Positions 23,772 through 32,545 of a DNA stretch of 64,000 bases are shown here, in pieces; the stretch's first letter is position 1, and each line of letters opens with the position of its first letter. The notes beneath the pieces were generated by a model. The model was not told where the DNA came from. It did no database searches and saw only the letters and a list, made by a program, of their open reading frames with translations. The DNA lies in the NCBI RefSeq assembly GCF_038500265.1, contig NZ_CP150637.1, positions 1,587,001 to 1,651,000 on the forward strand, written 5' to 3'. The translations under genes and the position numbers were made by a program. This DNA is from Ignatzschineria larvae DSM 13226. Lineage in GTDB: Bacteria > Pseudomonadota > Gammaproteobacteria > Cardiobacteriales > Wohlfahrtiimonadaceae.

Positions 23772-24265
23772 AGCGCTTAACTGGTAAGCCAACAGAATCA
23801 TTCACAAGTAACGCAATGCAATGGGGAATTGATACAGAACCTAAAGCCAAAGAAGCCTACACACTGCAAACGATGAATGAGGTTCAAGATGTCGGATTTA
23901 TCGATCATCCTGAAATTGAGAATTTTGGCGCAAGTCCAGATGGACTGCTTCTTGATATGTTCGGCAAGCCTTTAAATAAAGCAATTGAAATCAAATGCCC
24001 TACCTCTAAGACTCATTTAGAAACACTCACAAGCGGTAAAGTCAATCCGCAGTACATTTATCAAATGGCTTCTCAACTGATGTGTTTAGGTATGAAAGAG
24101 TGCGTCTTTATGAGCTTTGATCCCCGCTTCCCTGCTGATCTTCAAATGTTCTTGTATGACTTTGAATTAACAACAGAAATGGAAGAAGAGATCACAGAGA
24201 AAGTGGTCAAATTCAATAAAGAAGTCGACCAAGTGATTAAGGACTTGGAAAAGAAGGTAGCTTGA
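23693..24265 (+). pseudogene. YqaJ/lambda Exo-type exonuclease, 5'-truncated
   Basis: Catalytic region intact: SPDGLLLD and IEIKCPTSK supply the Asp and Glu-x-Lys of lambda Exo (D119, E129, K131), with QYIYQMASQLMCLG following. The frame is open from just after a TGA near 23650; codons for STASRVYDV at 23678-23704 correspond to ITASEVHNV of lambda Exo. About 33 N-terminal residues, including the EWHKLRLG part that guides the 5' end, are missing and no good start exists; GTG 23693 is the first candidate. It might be made as a -1 frameshift fusion to Bet, or be dead. Confidence 0.65.
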
Positions 24266-24266
24266 G

Positions 24267-24452
24267 ATGAAAAAGATAATTGAAGTAATCCTAATCTTCT
24301 TCAATGAGCGCAAGGAAGCGCGCTTATATCGTGAATGGGCTCGCAACAGAGAAGATCAGCAACATAGCAAAATGCTAGAAGAAGCAGAAGTATTAGCAAG
24401 CCGACCAAGTTATCGGCCAGCAGAATCAGTTGAGCTTAAAAAGGTGGCGTAA
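24267..24452 (+). CDS. 61-residue hypothetical protein
   Basis: Begins one base after the exonuclease stop and ends overlapping the next gene by one base. It has an N-terminal hydrophobic stretch (IIEVILIFF) followed by a basic, helical tail (NERKEARLYREWARNREDQQ). It may be a small membrane-linked protein. No family is recognised. Confidence 0.5.
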   Translation: MKKIIEVILIFFNERKEARLYREWARNREDQQHSKMLEEAEVLASRPSYRPAESVELKKVA

Positions 24453-24901
24453 TGGCATATTCAGCTTTTAAAGATCGATATCAGCTCAACAAAACAAAAT
24501 ACGGCATTGAAGCGCTGGAAGCTGTAGAACGTAATGATCTAGTCTATATCTTTGAAAACATATATAGCTTATCAGGTGCGCTTGAATCAGAGCTAATAGA
24601 CGTTGATTTTGTCTATCGAAATATGTCGCAGTTAAACGATGAGCAACTAGAAAAAATGATGCTTGACGCTCACGACGAGGAGGCGGGACAAAGCAGGCGC
24701 GGTTTCAGCAGGAATCAGTGGCCAAGACTGCTACTAGATCCGGCTGAAGTCCACAGAAGAACATCAATGATCAAGGAAGATCTGTTTTTTGAGTATCGCC
24801 GTAGAAAATTCGGCGAACCAAGACCAGAAAGACGCTACGGCAAGATTGAAGCAACGCCGAAAATGATTTTAGAAAGTAATGGGCAAATGAGCCTATTTTA
24901 G
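24452..24901 (+). CDS. 149-residue hypothetical phage protein
   Basis: Start overlaps the previous stop by one base. The protein has a charged helical N-terminus, a Gly/Arg-rich middle ([21 protein letters not shown]) and a C-terminus ending GQMSLF. The final hydrophobic tip resembles short motifs that bind the sliding clamp (QxxSLF type), so an interaction with DNA replication is conceivable. It sits between exo and ssb. Confidence 0.5.
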   Translation: MAYSAFKDRYQLNKTKYGIEALEAVERNDLVYIFENIYSLSGALESELIDVDFVYRNMSQLNDEQLEKMMLDAHDEEAGQSRRGFSRNQWPRLLLDPAEVHRRTSMIKEDLFFEYRRRKFGEPRPERRYGKIEATPKMILESNGQMSLF

Positions 24902-24911
24902 AGGTAAAAAA

Positions 24912-25348
24912 ATGTCAAAAGGAATTAATAAGGTTATTTTAATTGGGCGCTTAGGAAGTGATCCGGATATACGTTACACACAAAATGGTAAGGCTGTTAC
25001 AACAATTTCGATTGCAACATCTGAACGTTGGAAAACAAAACCGGGGAACAGCAAGAGCGCACTGAATGGCATAAAACCATATTTTTCGGAAAATTAGCAG
25101 AGATTGCCGGGCAATACCTGAAAAAAGGCTCCCAAGTATATATTGAAGGCTCACTTCACACGAGCAAATATACAGATAAACAGGGTATTGATCGTTATTC
25201 AACAGATATCATTGCAACTGAAATGCAGATGTTAAGCGGAAATGAACGAATAAACAATCAAACACCGGCACAACCAAGCTCAGTGACACAGCAAAATCGG
25301 CAAGTAGATAGCTCGCAGTTTGATGTGTCTGATGATATTCCGTTTTAG
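24912..25348 (+). pseudogene. ssb: Single-stranded DNA-binding protein gene, frameshifted
   Basis: The first part encodes a normal SSB start ([20 protein letters not shown], then [15 protein letters not shown]). After TGG AAA at 25029-25034 the reading frame is lost and ends at 25097. The rest of SSB ([20 protein letters not shown], then [12 protein letters not shown], ending in the acidic DDIPF tip) continues in the -1 frame to 25348. One missing A in the A-run at 25032-25040 explains it. This is either a real mutation or a homopolymer sequencing error; a programmed shift is less likely because the site is not a good slippery sequence. Confidence 0.85.
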
Positions 25349-25358
25349 AGGAGGTTTT

Positions 25359-25673
25359 ATGAGCGGATTAAATGCTATACAAGATTTAATTAAATCAGAA
25401 CAACAAAAGGAGCAGGCAAACAATGAAAGTATGGAGAAGATACTAAGCACATTGTCAGCAATATCTATCGAGATAAAGAAGATAAAGCAACCTGATGAAC
25501 TGCTAGAAATAAAAGACGTGTGTGAGATTATTAAATTTAAACACGACTGGGTTTATAGAAACATTAGATTAGGATTATTCCCTGCCCCCATAAAAATCAA
25601 CACTGCATCTCGATGGTATCGATCAGAAATTGATCAATGGCTAGAGTCACAAAAATCTTACAGGGTAAATTAG
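25359..25673 (+). CDS. AlpA/excisionase-like DNA-binding protein
   Basis: ATG at 25359 has a strong GAGGAGG five bases upstream; a longer frame from 25320 overlaps ssb and is unlikely. Of 104 residues, the first half is a coiled coil (KSEQQKEQANNESMEKI) and the second is a MerR-like winged helix (LEIKDVCEIIKFKHDWVYRN, RWYRSEIDQWLES), as in AlpA/Xis regulators. It lies beside the proposed attachment site, so it could control excision. Confidence 0.75.
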   Translation: MSGLNAIQDLIKSEQQKEQANNESMEKILSTLSAISIEIKKIKQPDELLEIKDVCEIIKFKHDWVYRNIRLGLFPAPIKINTASRWYRSEIDQWLESQKSYRVN

Positions 25674-25698
25674 AGGGTAAAAAAAAATTCTAGTTAAC

Positions 25699-25725
25699 AA
25701 AAAGCCCCTATTTAAGGGGCTTTTT
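25699..25725. terminator. Bidirectional terminator at the prophage end
   Basis: AAAAAGCCCC-TATTTAA-GGGGCTTTTT has U-runs on both strands, so it can end both the AlpA-like transcript and the tRNA-Ser transcript. Confidence 0.85.
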
Positions 25726-25735
25726 GTGTTTCGTA

Positions 25736-25826
25736 TGGCGGAAAAGGAGGGATTCGAACCCTCGATACGCTATTAACGTATACACCCTTAGCAGGGGTGC
25801 GCCTTCAGCCACTCGGCCACTTTTCC
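25736..25826 (-). tRNA. tRNA-Ser(GCU)
   Basis: The minus strand folds as a 91-base class II tRNA with acceptor GGAAAAG/CTTTTCC, encoded CCA, a long variable arm and anticodon loop CTGCTAA (anticodon GCU). Its 3' end faces the prophage, the orientation expected if the integrase uses the tRNA 3' half as the attachment site. The matching att copy would lie left of the window. Confidence 0.93.
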
Positions 25827-25949
25827 AAATTGTGCTACTTGCTGTAAGTAGACGTCTATTATAATAATTCTTTTGCAGATGTAAAGTCTAAAATGTTTGC
25901 AATCCTACTTATTTTCTCTAAAGCGCAAAATTAATGCAATTATGAGCGG

Positions 25950-26615
25950 CTACTTCTCAAATGCCAATGCTCTACGCTCCATGAGTTTGGCAAAAATAAT
26001 GAGAATTGCGTTAATCACAAGGTAGATTAATCCAGCCATTGCGTAGTAAGTGACCGAATCATAGGTTTGACCGGCAAGTTCTCGAGCCCGCCCCATAATA
26101 TCTAATAGTGTAATACCTTGTACAAGGGAGGTACTTTTAAAGATAAGGACGATCTCATTCGAGTAACTCGGTAACGCTCTGCGAAGTGCTAAGGGGATAA
26201 GAATCTTCATTGCTTCAAATCGACTCATTCCTAACGCTAAACAGGCTTCCCACTGATTCTTAGAGATGTTTTTCACTGCACCATAAAAGAGCTGCGCTGT
26301 GTAAGCGGCTGAATTAAGTGATAATGCCAAAATTGCACAAAACCAAGCTTGCGAGAAGATATCCCATAAAAATGAATTTCGGATAAAACCAATCTGCCCT
26401 GGCCCTGTATAGAAGAGTAGAATCTGTACGAGTAGCGGAGTGCCGGTAAAGAAGATAATAAAACCGCGGGCAATTTTGGCTGGCCAGCGCTTTTCCCATA
26501 AGGTCAAAATGCCGGTTAATAATAAGGCAATAATAAAGCCACAAAAGAGTGAAGCAACCGTCAGAGCTAAGCTAAGGGGTGCGCCTTCTAATATAAATAA
26601 AAATTGATCTAACAT
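25950..26615 (-). CDS. artM: Arginine-type ABC transporter permease ArtM
   Basis: A 221-residue inner-membrane permease of the polar amino acid family (HisM/ArtM type), about five helices. The coupling-helix region (QWEACLALGMSRFEAMKILI) holds the EAA-type loop that contacts the ATPase. It is the last gene of artPJQM, nine bases after artQ. Specificity for arginine is inferred from the four-gene resemblance to E. coli art; other basic amino acids are possible. Confidence 0.8.
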   Translation of the reverse strand: MLDQFLFILEGAPLSLALTVASLFCGFIIALLLTGILTLWEKRWPAKIARGFIIFFTGTPLLVQILLFYTGPGQIGFIRNSFLWDIFSQAWFCAILALSLNSAAYTAQLFYGAVKNISKNQWEACLALGMSRFEAMKILIPLALRRALPSYSNEIVLIFKSTSLVQGITLLDIMGRARELAGQTYDSVTYYAMAGLIYLVINAILIIFAKLMERRALAFEK

Positions 26616-26624
26616 AGTACGCTC

Positions 26625-27371
26625 CTATTTCGCCGGCTCAAGGTCGTATGCAGTAATACGATTATAGAGAAGATCCTGGATCTTTTGACTCACGAGTGAA
26701 ATCACAAGATAGATCAGTGCTGCGATTGCGTACCAGATAAAATCATTCGTGGCACTATAGATATAGTCCGTTTCCTTCATCAACTCATGCACACCGATTA
26801 GAGAGACAAGCGCCGTATCTTTGAGTAGCACAAGCCATTGGTTACTTAACCCCGGGAACGCATGGCGCCACATCTGCGGCATAACAATATAGAGGAAAGT
26901 GGCCGGTTTAGAGAGTCCTAATACAGCCCCTGAACTCCATTGCTCTTTGGGAACGGCTAATAGCGCTCCTCGAATCGTTTGTGAAGCATAAGAAGCGTAG
27001 ATCAGTGAGAGTGCAAAAGCCCCTAACCCAAAGAAAAGGTATTCACCGTAACTATCGAGTAGCGAGAAATAGGCATCCATTACCCACTCAGGCAATACCA
27101 TCTCATATTCTAAAAAAAGATAGGGCAATCCTAAACCAATCAGGAAGATCACGATCAATTCCGGCAATGAGCGAACCACAGAAACAAAAAATGTCACAGG
27201 CCAGCGGATAATTCGCCATCGACTTAATTCTAAAACCGCTAAAATATTCGCCCATAAAAATCCAAGCACCAACGCCACTAATGCCAATAAAATCGTTGTC
27301 TTCGCAGCGATTAACATTGACTCAAAATAACGTGTCGTAAAGAGCTCAAAAAAACTAATTATGCCACTCAC
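26625..27371 (-). CDS. artQ: Arginine-type ABC transporter permease ArtQ
   Basis: About 248 residues from GTG 27371, which follows AGAGGAG by six bases; the ATG at 27395 has no such site. The permease has a long first helix (IAAKTTILLALVALVLGFLW), FVSVVRSLPELIVIFLIGLG, and a coupling loop (KEQWSSGAVLGLSKPATFLY). It pairs with ArtM to form the membrane channel of the transporter. Confidence 0.82.
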   Translation of the reverse strand: MSGIISFFELFTTRYFESMLIAAKTTILLALVALVLGFLWANILAVLELSRWRIIRWPVTFFVSVVRSLPELIVIFLIGLGLPYLFLEYEMVLPEWVMDAYFSLLDSYGEYLFFGLGAFALSLIYASYASQTIRGALLAVPKEQWSSGAVLGLSKPATFLYIVMPQMWRHAFPGLSNQWLVLLKDTALVSLIGVHELMKETDYIYSATNDFIWYAIAALIYLVISLVSQKIQDLLYNRITAYDLEPAK

Positions 27372-27445
27372 TGTATCTCCTCTATTTGCAAACAAAAAGC
27401 GATGTAGTTCATCGCTTTCTGCTCTACTGCTATTTCATTACACAA

Positions 27446-28183
27446 TTACTGCTGTTCAAACCACTTGCTGTAGATCTCATCATATTGACCGTTCTCTTTA
27501 ACGGTTTTTAATGCTTCATTGATCTCTTCGACAAGCGCTTTATTTCTTAAACCTGTACCAATGCCTAAACCTTGACCGAAATATTTAGGATCAGTGACTT
27601 TTTCGCCAACCATCACAAAATTATCGTTGCCTTGAATATATTCATTGACTACTTCGCCATCGCCGAAGACGACATCCACACGACCTAGCGCTAAATCATT
27701 CATCGCTGACGGATATTGTGGGTATACAGAGATATCGCTACCTTTGTAGGTATCTTTGATATATTGCTGATGCGTTGAACCTGAAAGTACCCCAATTTTA
27801 GCATCGGCAACATCATCGATTTTATCTGCTTTATCTTTAGTCGTGATATAGATTGAGTAGTTTTGATAATAAGGATCGCTGAATGCTAACTGTTTTGCAC
27901 GCTCTTCAGTAATATCCATTCCGGAAATGACTGCATCGTAACGGCGGAGTCGAAGATTAGGGATCAATGCATCAAATTCTGCTTCAGAAAAAACACACTC
28001 TTTTTGCATCGCTTCACATACGGCATTCATAAGATCGATATCAAAACCGAGTAATTCATTATTCTCACCTTTATACTCAAAAGGAGGATATGCCGGGTTT
28101 GTACCGATATTTAATTTATCTTGTGCCATTGCTGTTGTGCTCATTAAGCCTGCAGCAAGTAGTAAAAGTCCTAATTTTTTCAT
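27446..28183 (-). CDS. artJ: Periplasmic arginine-type binding protein ArtJ/ArtI
   Basis: A 245-residue solute-binding protein with a Sec signal peptide cut after AMA (MKKLGLLLLAAGLMSTTAMA). The mature part has NPAYPPFEYKGENNELLGFD, the family ligand-binding segment, and VISGMDITEERAKQLAFSDP. It collects the amino acid in the periplasm and delivers it to ArtQM. It lies between artP and artQ with an upstream gap rich in ATTCA/TGAAT half-sites. Confidence 0.88.
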   Translation of the reverse strand: MKKLGLLLLAAGLMSTTAMAQDKLNIGTNPAYPPFEYKGENNELLGFDIDLMNAVCEAMQKECVFSEAEFDALIPNLRLRRYDAVISGMDITEERAKQLAFSDPYYQNYSIYITTKDKADKIDDVADAKIGVLSGSTHQQYIKDTYKGSDISVYPQYPSAMNDLALGRVDVVFGDGEVVNEYIQGNDNFVMVGEKVTDPKYFGQGLGIGTGLRNKALVEEINEALKTVKENGQYDEIYSKWFEQQ

Positions 28184-28233
28184 AACTCAACTCCATCTAT
28201 TATTTTTTATTGATGATCACTCTATTTTGATCA

Positions 28234-28329
28234 ATTCAATGATTCTTGACATTCAATGATTTTTGAATTGATCATTCAGTCATTGTCTTAATTGCTTCTT
28301 ACAGCAAGAATCATTCAGTTTGACTGAAT
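28234..28329. promoter_or_regulatory. ArgR-like half-site cluster upstream of artJ
   Basis: The gap between artJ and artP holds ATTCA or TGAAT at 28234, 28251, 28264, 28274, 28313 and 28325. The best pair, TGAAT (28264-28268) and ATTCA (28274-28278), is separated by five bases where the E. coli ARG box has four. The cluster is suggestive for an arginine transporter but does not match the consensus exactly. Confidence 0.3.
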
Positions 28330-28398
28330 CAGATTCTTTATTTCCCAAAATCCCTTTGAAATGAATCCTCATCTTTTGCAGTATAGCGCGAAGATTAT

Positions 28399-29124
28399 TT
28401 AATGGGAAAGATACTGTTTAAATTCTTCTGTTTTGGGTGAAACAAAGATTGATGCATCGCCCTCTTCCACGACTTTACCTTGCTCCATATAGACCACATA
28501 CGTTGCAATTCGTTTTGCAAAATCGACATCATGCGTGACAACAATTTGCGTAATACCCGTTTGAGCTAACTCTTCAATAATTGTTGCCACTTGTGAAGTA
28601 ATTTCAGGGTCGAGCGCCGCCGTAGGTTCATCAAATAGCAGCACATCAGGATCCATCATTAAAGCTCTTGCAATCGCCACTCGTTGCTGTTGACCACCCG
28701 AGAGTTTGAGTGGATAGCGATCTTCTAATCCTTCAAGCTTTAAAGAGTGAAGCGCTTCAACCCCCCGTTTTTTCGCCTCGTCTAAAGACATTTTGCCTAA
28801 TTTAACCGGCGCATAAGTGAGATTTTGTAAAACAGTGCGATGCGGCCAGAGATGATATTGTTGGAAGATCATTCCCACTTTCTGCCGAAGATCGCGAATC
28901 GTCTTCTCAGAAATACTCTGAGAGAAATCAAATTCAAAACCGGCAATCTCTAATTGCCCCGCTTTAGGGCGCTCAAGAATATTTAAAATTCGAAGCAGAG
29001 AGCTTTTACCCGCACCACTTGGGCCTAACAACACAACAATCTCACCTTTTTTGGCTTGTAGCGAAACATCAAATAGTACTTGTGTTTCCCCATAAAAGTA
29101 GTTTAAGTCTTTCAGCTCAATCAT
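28399..29124 (-). CDS. artP: Arginine-type ABC transporter ATPase ArtP
   Basis: A 241-residue ABC ATPase with Walker A GPSGAGKS, the Q-loop [11 protein letters not shown], signature LSGGQQQR, Walker [15 protein letters not shown] and switch His in VVTHDV. Length and motifs match ArtP/HisP-class proteins that power amino acid uptake. It is the first gene of the cluster and is separated from artJ by 215 bases containing the half-site cluster, so artJQM may have its own promoter. Confidence 0.88.
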   Translation of the reverse strand: MIELKDLNYFYGETQVLFDVSLQAKKGEIVVLLGPSGAGKSSLLRILNILERPKAGQLEIAGFEFDFSQSISEKTIRDLRQKVGMIFQQYHLWPHRTVLQNLTYAPVKLGKMSLDEAKKRGVEALHSLKLEGLEDRYPLKLSGGQQQRVAIARALMMDPDVLLFDEPTAALDPEITSQVATIIEELAQTGITQIVVTHDVDFAKRIATYVVYMEQGKVVEEGDASIFVSPKTEEFKQYLSH

Positions 29125-29745
29125 TTCATCCTGTCTCTCTACTTAGTGCATCTATCATTAAAGTTAGTGAAAACTCTGTCATTCAACTTAGGCAATTAAA
29201 GCATTTCTCTATAATCTTAATTTGATCTCTAGAATAATGCCGACACCGATTGAATAACCCTCATTTCCAACTATTACATTTAATATGATACTTGCGATTT
29301 ATACTCATCCGATACTGGGTTTGTAACAATAGGATTATCCCCTGCTACATCTCTATCACCCTATTTTGAGTATCGCACTTCTTTTTAACTCATATTATTA
29401 TTTTTAAACCTGCCTATTCTACGGTATTTTTTACTTTTCTGCTGAACCTTTTCCAAAATTTTCTACATCCAATCGCTATCAGAGTAATATCAAACCAATA
29501 ACCCTATGATATCTCTATCATCTTCCTATACTCTTCTCCCTTTAATGGAGAATTTATGGCAAATTTCTCTTCAATTCTTCTCCTCAAAAATAGCACTGAT
29601 AAAAGATACTTTGCGCCGATCAAAAGTTCTTTGCTAAGATGAAAACAATTTCGTAAATATAGTGAGTATGAATGCTATCTAATCGCAATCACATATTCTA
29701 ATTATCTAATTACCCATTTCACTGCCTTTGTAGAGCACGACGACC
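29125..29745. other. Intergenic region without a confident gene
   Basis: A 621-base divergent region between artP and the ATPase gene, AT-rich, holding presumably both promoters. A 28-codon frame at 29556-29642 starts ATGGCAAATTTC after a GGAG site and could be a leader peptide, but nothing else supports it. Confidence 0.5.
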
Positions 29746-30591
29746 ATGACTAAACAAGATCGCCTATTACAACTTGTCAATCAGCCTCAAAAACGCATTG
29801 CCCTTATGGGAATGAGTGGTGTTGGAAAAACGCATCTCTCCAAAAAGATGCCGGCATCTCAATGGTTTCACTACTCTATTGATTACCGCATTGGTAGCTT
29901 TCATCTCAAAGAAGCGATTCATGATTTCCTATTAGCAGCAGCGCTTGAGCAACCTCTGTTAGCCAATTTGATTCGGCAAGGGGCGATCTCAGTACAATCG
30001 CAGCTCACTATTAGTAATTTAGCACCACTCTCCGCTTATCTTGGAATGGTCGGCAATGAAGCGCTCGGCGGCCGTCCACTTGAGCTCTTTTTAGAGCGAC
30101 TAGAAAAACACCGTTTAGCAGAGATTGCAGCAGTCAAAGATATACCCTATTTTGAACAAAAAGCCTCTAAGCTTCTCAAGTTTCCCCATTTTATGATTGA
30201 TTTAAGTGGTAGCTTTTGTGAATTGCAAGATGAAGAGAGCTGGGATCTCATTGGCCAGCAATCGCTCTTGGTCTATATCAAGGCCTCAGAGAAAGCGAAA
30301 AACTATCTCATTGAGCGGGCAGTTACCCATCCTAAACCGCTCTATTATCAGCGGGATTTCCTACTCCCTAAAATCACCGAATACCTTGCAAATAACCAAT
30401 TAAATGGCCCTGAAGAGATTGATCCTGCTGATTTTACCCGCTGGATTTTCCCCCAATTGATCGAACACCGGTTAGCGCTCTATGAAATGCTTGCAGAACG
30501 ATATGGTGTTACGATTGATGCAGAAAAACTCTATCACGTTGCTGATGAAACCCAATTTTTTGAACTGATTAAGGAAGCTATTTATGGATAA
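29746..30591 (+). CDS. P-loop ATPase of unknown function
   Basis: A 281-residue protein with Walker A MGMSGVGKTHLSKK near residue 25 and HYSIDYRIG after it; the rest is helical. Similar ATPases with a serine/threonine-type P-loop are found in proteobacteria beside small DUF498 proteins, as here: its end overlaps the next gene by eight bases. The substrate is unknown. Its start ATG at 29746 follows a weak site. Confidence 0.65.
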   Translation: MTKQDRLLQLVNQPQKRIALMGMSGVGKTHLSKKMPASQWFHYSIDYRIGSFHLKEAIHDFLLAAALEQPLLANLIRQGAISVQSQLTISNLAPLSAYLGMVGNEALGGRPLELFLERLEKHRLAEIAAVKDIPYFEQKASKLLKFPHFMIDLSGSFCELQDEESWDLIGQQSLLVYIKASEKAKNYLIERAVTHPKPLYYQRDFLLPKITEYLANNQLNGPEEIDPADFTRWIFPQLIEHRLALYEMLAERYGVTIDAEKLYHVADETQFFELIKEAIYG

Positions 30592-30991
30592 TCAAACAGG
30601 CGCTACCATCAAAAAAGAGGTAACCGATAATCTTCATATTAAAAGTTATGCTCCGAACTTCTTCCGTTTGAACGATGAGAGTGAATGGCACAATACGCCA
30701 ATACTATTACAAAACAAAGAAGTATTCACAGATACCCCATTACTCCCCGCCACATTTGATGAGATTACCGAGGCACATATCCAAGCTTGGATTGCCCGGA
30801 AACCAACACTCATTCTAATCGGTACCGGTAATAAAATGGAATTTCTCGCTCCACAATGGCGCGCACTACTTTACCAAAATGGTATCGGCATTGAAACGAT
30901 GGCAACAGAATCTCTCTGCCGGACATTTGCGATTTTAGCAGCTGAAGATCGTAATGCACTTGGGATCTTCTTCCCCATCATCGAAGCATAA
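30584..30991 (+). CDS. DUF498/Mth938-domain protein
   Basis: A 135-residue protein with the Mth938-like pattern: ITEAHIQAWIARKPTLILIG, GTGNKMEFLAPQWRALLYQN, GIGIETMATESLCRTFAILA. Members occur from archaea to human (NDUFAF3, a complex I assembly factor), but bacterial roles are undefined. It is translationally coupled to the upstream ATPase, so the two probably act together. Confidence 0.75.
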   Translation: MDNQTGATIKKEVTDNLHIKSYAPNFFRLNDESEWHNTPILLQNKEVFTDTPLLPATFDEITEAHIQAWIARKPTLILIGTGNKMEFLAPQWRALLYQNGIGIETMATESLCRTFAILAAEDRNALGIFFPIIEA

Positions 30992-31105
30992 TTAGACAAT
31001 ACAATATCTTCTGTGAATAGTTATAAGGCTGATAATTGACGCGAATCTAAAAGAGAGTCATTCACCTAATCCTCTCTAATCTAATCCTCTTTAAAAATGC
31101 TCAAT

Positions 31106-31139
31106 AAAAAACCCGTAATCCTTTATGGTTACGGGTTTT
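31106..31139. terminator. Terminator after the DUF498 gene
   Basis: AAAAACCCGTAA and TTACGGGTTTT form a 12-bp stem around TCCTTTATGG, with A- and T-runs on either side, so it can act on both strands. Confidence 0.85.
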
Positions 31140-31643
31140 GCACATCATCTTGATGCTAATCTCATCCTTGATTGCCACGATCCTTCATAACAACCTCTCA
31201 ATTCTGTGCATCCTGCACACCTCATCCTGAGAATTGACCAAATAATCCATCAATGTTGAACGCTCTCCTGAGATTGAGGGAAACTCCTATTTCATCCTTG
31301 AGATGCAGCATCCTTGCTACGTGGATTAATTCTAATATGAATGTGTTAGCGGATCCAATTAAAAAAATTAATCATATTTTAAATTTTTATCACATAAATA
31401 ATTATAATAAACAACATAATGAACATTTATTCACTATTATTGAGTCCTTATTAAACATTCATTGGGATTTCTCTGATCAAATATCTCGGATCAGCTGATC
31501 TGATGATTTCATTCAACTCATTATAGAAGAAGTAGATTCAAAAAAATCACTTTGACTCTCTCTCCTCTACTTCTATTAAACTACTGAATATTGTTATTTG
31601 ATATCTAAAGTAATCCGCTTACTGCAACAATATTCCTATTCCT
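31140..31643. other. Intergenic region without a confident gene
   Basis: About 500 AT-rich bases between the DUF498 terminator and the end of rbsB. It holds several CATCCTTG/ATCCTT words, and a 12-bp palindrome GATCAGCTGATC at 31489-31500. The only long frame (31253-31498 plus) has no ribosome site and no protein-like character, so I leave it out. Confidence 0.5.
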
Positions 31644-32528
31644 CTATTCTGTAATCACTTTTAGCTCAACAGGAATATGGCTATCTGGTGTTTCACCTTT
31701 GATAATCAGATCTGCCGCTTCAACGCCTTTTGCACCAATGAGTTCTGGTTGTTGGGCAATGGTTGCCGCCATTTGACCACGTTCTACCGCTTTAATTGCA
31801 TCATCTGTACCATCAAAACCGACAATGACGATATTATTTTGCCCCGCTGAACGAATTGCTCTTAATGCCCCTAATGCCATTTCATCATTTTCCGCAAATA
31901 CCGCTTCTACATTGGGATTTGCCGTTAAGAGATTTTGCATGACATTCATCCCTTTAGCGCGATCAAAATCTGCCGGTTGAGCTGCAATAATCTCAAAACC
32001 ATTGGCTTCTTGTGATTGTTTAAATCCTTCACCTCGCTCCCTTGAAGCAGATGTTCCTACAATCCCTTGTAATTGAATCACTTTGGCATCTTTACCCAAT
32101 TTTTCAACGATAAAGTCTCCGGCAGCTTTACCACCGGCAACGTTATCAGAGGCAATATGCGTTACAACGTCCCCTTTTGCACTCGCTCTATCAAGCGTAA
32201 TGACTGGAATACCCGCTTTATTAGCCGCTAATACCGCATTACCCACAGCATCTGAATCTGTAGGATTGATGAGTAGAACGCGCGTCCCTTTTACAAGGAT
32301 ATCTTCCACATTCGCAAGTTCTTTAGCCGGGTTATTTTGTGAATCTAAAATCACCAACTCATATCCAAGCTCTTTCGCTTTCTCCGCGGCACCATCTTTC
32401 AATGTGACAAAAAATGGATTATTGAGGGTTGATACTACCAATGCAATTTTCTCTTGCGCCCACACACTACCCATTAATCCTAAGCCTAATGCGGCTACCA
32501 TTGCTGTTTTTAATACTCTCTTTTTCAT
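31644..32528 (-). CDS. rbsB: Ribose-binding periplasmic protein RbsB
   Basis: A 294-residue sugar-binding protein with a signal peptide ending VWA ([17 protein letters not shown] start). Mature motifs [48 protein letters not shown] and [14 protein letters not shown] are those of RbsB. It delivers ribose to the RbsAC transporter. Last gene of the operon, 17 bases after rbsC. Confidence 0.95.
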   Translation of the reverse strand: MKKRVLKTAMVAALGLGLMGSVWAQEKIALVVSTLNNPFFVTLKDGAAEKAKELGYELVILDSQNNPAKELANVEDILVKGTRVLLINPTDSDAVGNAVLAANKAGIPVITLDRASAKGDVVTHIASDNVAGGKAAGDFIVEKLGKDAKVIQLQGIVGTSASRERGEGFKQSQEANGFEIIAAQPADFDRAKGMNVMQNLLTANPNVEAVFAENDEMALGALRAIRSAGQNNIVIVGFDGTDDAIKAVERGQMAATIAQQPELIGAKGVEAADLIIKGETPDSHIPVELKVITE

Positions 32529-32545
32529 CGCACAACTCCTTCTAC

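Larger units (their letters stand above)
1..25735. mobile_element. Prophage (partial; left end outside window)
   Basis: A continuous block of phage genes runs from the left edge to the 3' end of a tRNA-Ser gene. It contains terminase, portal, capsid, connector, tail, lysis, Q-like, nin-type, replication, Cro/CI immunity, recombination and AlpA-like genes. The sheath-like DUF3383 and tube-like DUF3277 proteins point to a contractile tail. The control layout is lambdoid, with divergent immunity promoters and a late promoter after Q. Neither the tape measure, baseplate and fibre genes nor an integrase is visible; they should lie left of the window. The right boundary at 25735 is inferred from the tRNA. 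Confidence 0.93.

Noticed and set aside
29556-29642. A 28-codon frame with a good GGAG site in the artP-ATPase gap
   Set aside because: Too short, no conserved text, and not adjacent to a gene it could lead; kept only as a note.
31253-31498. An 81-codon plus-strand frame downstream of the DUF498 gene
   Set aside because: No ribosome site, no recognisable motif, AT-rich composition with Asn/Ile/His-rich text, and it ends in a palindrome; most likely chance.
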